DNA of 64,000 bases, taken from positions 13,860,419-13,924,418 of the forward strand of contig JACBWW010000015.1 in the NCBI GenBank assembly GCA_020086605.1, in the 5' to 3' direction. Both the position numbers and the translations under genes were made by a program. Positions 60,150 through 64,000 of the stretch are shown here, in pieces. This stretch comes from Lanius collurio (lineage: Eukaryota > Chordata > Aves > Passeriformes > Laniidae). Under the pieces are notes generated by a model that was not told where the DNA came from, did no database searches, and saw nothing but the letters and a program-made list of their open reading frames with translations. The first letter of the stretch is position 1, and each line of letters starts with the position of its first letter.

Positions 60150-63100
60150 GTAACCGTGCTTGCAGAAATAAATACCTGAAGCAGCTCTGCCTCCATGGTT
60201 TATGTAAGGGAGTGCTCTGGTAGAGCTGGTCCTCCTTTTACATCCCAGAATGTCTCAGTCATTGAGCTTTTGTTCTCTTGCAATAACAAATGGACATCAA
60301 ATTTAAGGAATACTTGTTCCCTGTTTCAGCAAGTTACTGCAGAGGTTGATAAAAAATAACAGCTTTCACTGGTTTCTTAATAATATAACCCTTCCTGTTT
60401 AATGCTTTTGCATTTTCTGCAAAGTCTGTCCAACGTGTAATGGTTTCCTCCATGGCCTCAAGCCGTTTTCACTTGAGACTAGTAAACTTTGGTGCATGGT
60501 TCCCTTCAGTGCAGTTACAGCACTGGATTTGTCACAAGTCTGGTGTCTTCTAAGAATAGAAAGAAAAGTTTATAAAAAATAGATTAAAAGGAAACTCAAT
60601 GTGTGTTTTTGCTGATCTTTGTGTATGAACATGTCAGCCAGCACATGTGTACACAGTTGAAGGGAGGGAGAAGAGGCTTTTCGTCTCTTTTAAAATGCCT
60701 TCAGCAATGCCTAAAAATAACTAAAGTATACAAAAGAATAAGATGTGAAGGACAGTGCTATGGACCACTTGCACAGGTCAAAACTGAAATCTGCCTGGAC
60801 ACCAGTCAGGGAGCACCTGAGACAATTTTGTGTGTGTTAATACAAGCACAGTTTGGGGCAGGCTTCTGCTTCTGGTCCACAACCTGTACCATGGGGATCT
60901 TAACTGTGCATTTTGCTCTGTAATTTTAAGAAGCAGTTGAGTCTTAGTCATTGATTTGAAAAACGGAAATATTATGTCTTCCTGTCTTGATTAATAAACC
61001 ATTCCTTCTAAAAGCATTTTCAAAAGGAGCAACTAACAAATACAGGCATTGTTTCAGTTACTGTAATAGGCAAAGATAGAAGAGCAATGTTGTAGATACA
61101 GGTAGCTAGCATACAATTTTACAGGCAGAAGTGTGCTTTTGGCTTGATTCATGCTGCCACACAATACCATTGATCTCAATCACTGTCAGTTCTGAACATT
61201 AAAATAATAATGTAGAACCTCTTTCCTCCTTATTTTTACACATTTATGATCTGCTTAAACCAGTGGAAGCTTGAAATTAAGATTCTTGTACACATCATTC
61301 AATTTCTTAAAAATATTCACATGTAATTACTGTGTTGTATCTTTTTTGAAACTGTTCGTAGAAATATGTCTTTTTAACCCGTAAGAATCATATTTGAATG
61401 GTACTACATATATAGATGGTAATGAAATACTGCTTTGTATTTTAACGTTTCGTAATGTTGAAATATTTGTCCTAACAAAAGCTATTTTGTTACTGACAAT
61501 GTGTAACATTTATTTTTACGTAAGATTGATAGTTAGCGATAGTTACATATTTTTTAAAAAGATTATGAAAGTCTGAGGTGTTTGAGACTGGGGTGCAGAC
61601 ACACATGACAGTAAGAGCAATGCTCTCAACTGTTTGGTTAGGATAGTAGTCTGCAAGCCCTTGAAAATTTTGCCTATGTTGACAAATGTGTGCAGTGTGT
61701 AATGCAGAGAACATGTTTTAATACTTACATATTTAGATACTTTCAGCTTGTCAGAATACTTAGTCACAGCACTAAATGCCTAAATGTTGATCTATACTAT
61801 TGAGAGAGAGAAGAAGGCCTCTCTCTCCTAACTGAAGATCATTGAGCAGCACTTATTGATCACATCTGTCACTAGTAGTTTTTATTGTATGCACAAAAGG
61901 GAGTTCCTTACTTTAGAATGAAAAGCTTTCAGAGTTACGTGGTTCTATCTCAGTGTTATATCTGCTTGCCTCCTCATTTTCTGTCTGCTTATTTTTCATA
62001 TGAGTTTCATGAAAGGGGGCAAGTCCTAAACAGCCAAATGATAAAAGCACTTTCATGGGGGAGGTAGCTCTGCCAAAAGGGCAAGATTAAATGGCGCATG
62101 CAGCATCATTCTTGCAATACTGAGTTTTTCCTGTAGAGAAATAGGATTGAGAGAGCTTTCTTCTTGTACTGTGTACTTGCTAGGCCAGCTTAATAGCACT
62201 CTCTTTTTATATAAAAATAAACTTCCAATTAATTTTAAAGCTAAATCTCTAAAGGCATTCTAGGGGGACATATGTACTGTTTCAGGTAATACTGTTCTTT
62301 GGCACAGAAGCTGGCAGTGACCAGTGATACTCAGTTGTTTTGAGGACTCTCGCCTGTACACTGGCCTTCAGTCCTTCTCCTGTGTTATCTTTTGAGATAA
62401 AATCAAGACCACTCTGCAAATATTCAGAAAACTTAAGAAGATCTATAAGGGTTTTTTTAAATTTACTTTTTATGTGTACTTCCTGTTGTTACATTTTATA
62501 GTTGATCCAAGCCTTTTTTTTTGAAAGTAATGAAATAATGCAGAAGGGAGAAACGGTTGCACTTTCCCCTTAAAAATAAAGTTGTATATGGATTTCAATG
62601 AAGTCTGGAAAGAGGAATAGAAAGGCATTTTATTAGATTCAAACCAGTTAATTTCTTAAAGGCCTGTTTGTTTTATCTGGTTTGCGGTGGCTCTTGACTT
62701 CAGGTTTTTTTAATTCCACTCTAAGAGTTTTTAAAACCCAGTGTCCAAGTGTATCTTTACAAAATTTCTTCCTTTACAAGAAGCTTTAAGTCACCAAATT
62801 GCTTGCCATAGGGAAACAAAAAGTCAACTAGATGCTAAGTTCAGTCAGAGTTGGTATTTGCTTTAAAAATTACTATGCTCTCCATTCTTCCTGCTTCACA
62901 TACTTAGGGCGTTGGGTTTTTTCACTTAAGTAATTTATTAAGAAATGGCATTTTCATGCAAAATTGATTTTTAAAAGTTGTTCTGTACACACTAATATAG
63001 GCAATCACTTTGAGTAACTAGTGAATGCTATCATTTTACTTAAAATTGGAAGCATTTTTTTTCACAGCAGTATAGATGGTGTCCAAAATGCTTTTGCCAT

Positions 63101-64000
63101 ATCTGGCTGGTGAGAGCACTGTTTTTTTTTTTTTACATAAATAATTGGCTTAGCCACCTAAATTCAAATTATTTACTATTCTCCATTTTTTTATTCTTCC
63201 AGAGATTTTCAGGAATGAATGCATGTACAACTTGGTACTCCAACTCTTATGTGAAGCAGGCAGTAAAGATTTTATCATAACCAGCATTGCAGCATTTTCT
63301 GCTCTGTGTCTTGTGGTGGGACTGGATCAGGGGCTGGTGTTTCTGTCCAGCTGCATGCAGCTTTGGAGAGATCTGCACTCCAGCCTCATGGCCCCTCTTG
63401 GCTGTGTCACCATCACTGGTTTGTTTCAGAGGAGTAGTACAGACTTGCAGCAGGTCTCCTGCCTTTCCCTGCTTATTTCCCACTGGTTTGGCTCTCCTGG
63501 CAGATTTGTTACGTACAAATTCAACTGGTTTCAGGAGAAACTACGTTATCCAACCTCTAGCAGGGATGTAGGATGTGAACCAGTCACAGCTCCTCTAGAC
63601 AAGGTCCATCACATGTGCTGCAAATGTTCAGCCCAGGGGACCACACTGGGCACTGGGATTCTGATATGGGTTAATGAGGGGACTTCAGCACCAGCTGCTC
63701 CTGAATCCCTCCTGGTGTGACAAACTACTTGACAAACTACTTGCTGATGTAGATGGTGTTTCTTTCAGTGCTTATGTGCTATTTTTGTCCAGACTGAGAT
63801 ACCCTCGAGGTGGAGGATGGCAGGGTTTTCAATAACTGATCCAAGAGCTGGACAGAAGCAGACTCCAAGACAAGCCCTTCTGCAGGTCTCAGTAATGACA
63901 GACCTCCATTAACAGAACTTGGTAATGGAGAACAGCGCCCTGAAGTTAAACCCTTTAAAATAGATTGTCCTTAATATAGCTATTATAGCAAAAGGATATA
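60150..64000. other. start of next FBXW7 intron, continuing past the window
   Basis: Begins GTAACC. The next FBXW7 exon was searched for by its known peptide and was not found. The interval is AT-rich up to about 63200. After that a GC-richer patch carries a 165-codon open frame (63223-63720), followed by a 12-bp tandem duplication. Confidence 0.85.
63718..63741. repeat. 12-bp perfect tandem duplication
   Basis: TGACAAACTACT occurs twice back to back. The first TGA is also the stop of the 63223-63720 frame. Confidence 0.95.

Noticed and set aside
60150..60179. Extension of the exon 3 open frame past MFQ
   Set aside because: GTAACC donor follows CAG, and the family continues with SWSGPEK, which is not encoded there.
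1..64000. Bacterial-type features: operons, CRISPR arrays, terminators, riboswitches
   Set aside because: Base composition, introns with GT-AG sites, CR1 repeats and FBXW7 exons show vertebrate nuclear DNA; no repeat-spacer array was seen.
1..64000. Endogenous retrovirus or DNA transposon copies
   Set aside because: No paired LTRs, polymerase motifs or terminal inverted repeats were recognised. A repeat-library search could still find old fragments.

Overview
This window looks like vertebrate, most probably avian, chromosomal DNA. It is AT-rich and CpG-poor, with no bacterial-style gene packing. The only recognisable interspersed repeats are two 3' fragments of the CR1 LINE, the dominant repeat of birds and other sauropsids. 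Low repeat density and AAACCCC-type simple repeats fit a bird better than a crocodilian or turtle, but the species cannot be named from this stretch.

The one gene I can support is FBXW7 (F-box and WD40 domain protein 7, the substrate receptor of the SCF-FBW7 ubiquitin ligase), on the + strand and only in part. Three coding exons are present. The first is the gamma-isoform-specific first coding exon (10631-10777, 49 codons). The second is the first common exon (56885-56967, 83 nt), starting at the Met of the MKRKLDHG segment. The third is the next common exon (60008-60149, 142 nt), ending in EWLKMFQ. Joined, they give 372 nt in one frame, or 124 residues of the gamma protein. All introns begin with GT and end with AG. 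The F-box and WD40 exons are not here and should lie beyond position 64000. The alpha and beta first exons are not seen and presumably lie upstream of position 1. If so, 1-10630 is also intronic for the longer isoforms.

Layout: 1-10630 is AT-rich sequence upstream of the gamma exon. Its last 1.1 kb is GC-richer, with a CTCF-like motif, E-boxes, a 14-bp palindrome and a possible 5-codon upstream ORF, and is a candidate gamma promoter region. 10778-56884 is a 46.1-kb intron with two same-strand CR1 fragments (about 27394-27631 and 46763-47187), microsatellites, two small CpG clusters, several perfect palindromes and a 336-nt run of N (54900-55235). 56968-60007 is a 3.0-kb intron. 60150-64000 is the start of the next intron and contains an unexplained 165-codon open frame near its end.

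I found no RNA genes, CRISPR arrays, intact mobile elements or clearly new biological system. The best leads concern gamma-isoform biology: a basic cluster created by the gamma/common splice junction, and the candidate regulatory sequence upstream of the gamma exon. A striking CpG spike confined to the third exon also deserves a look.
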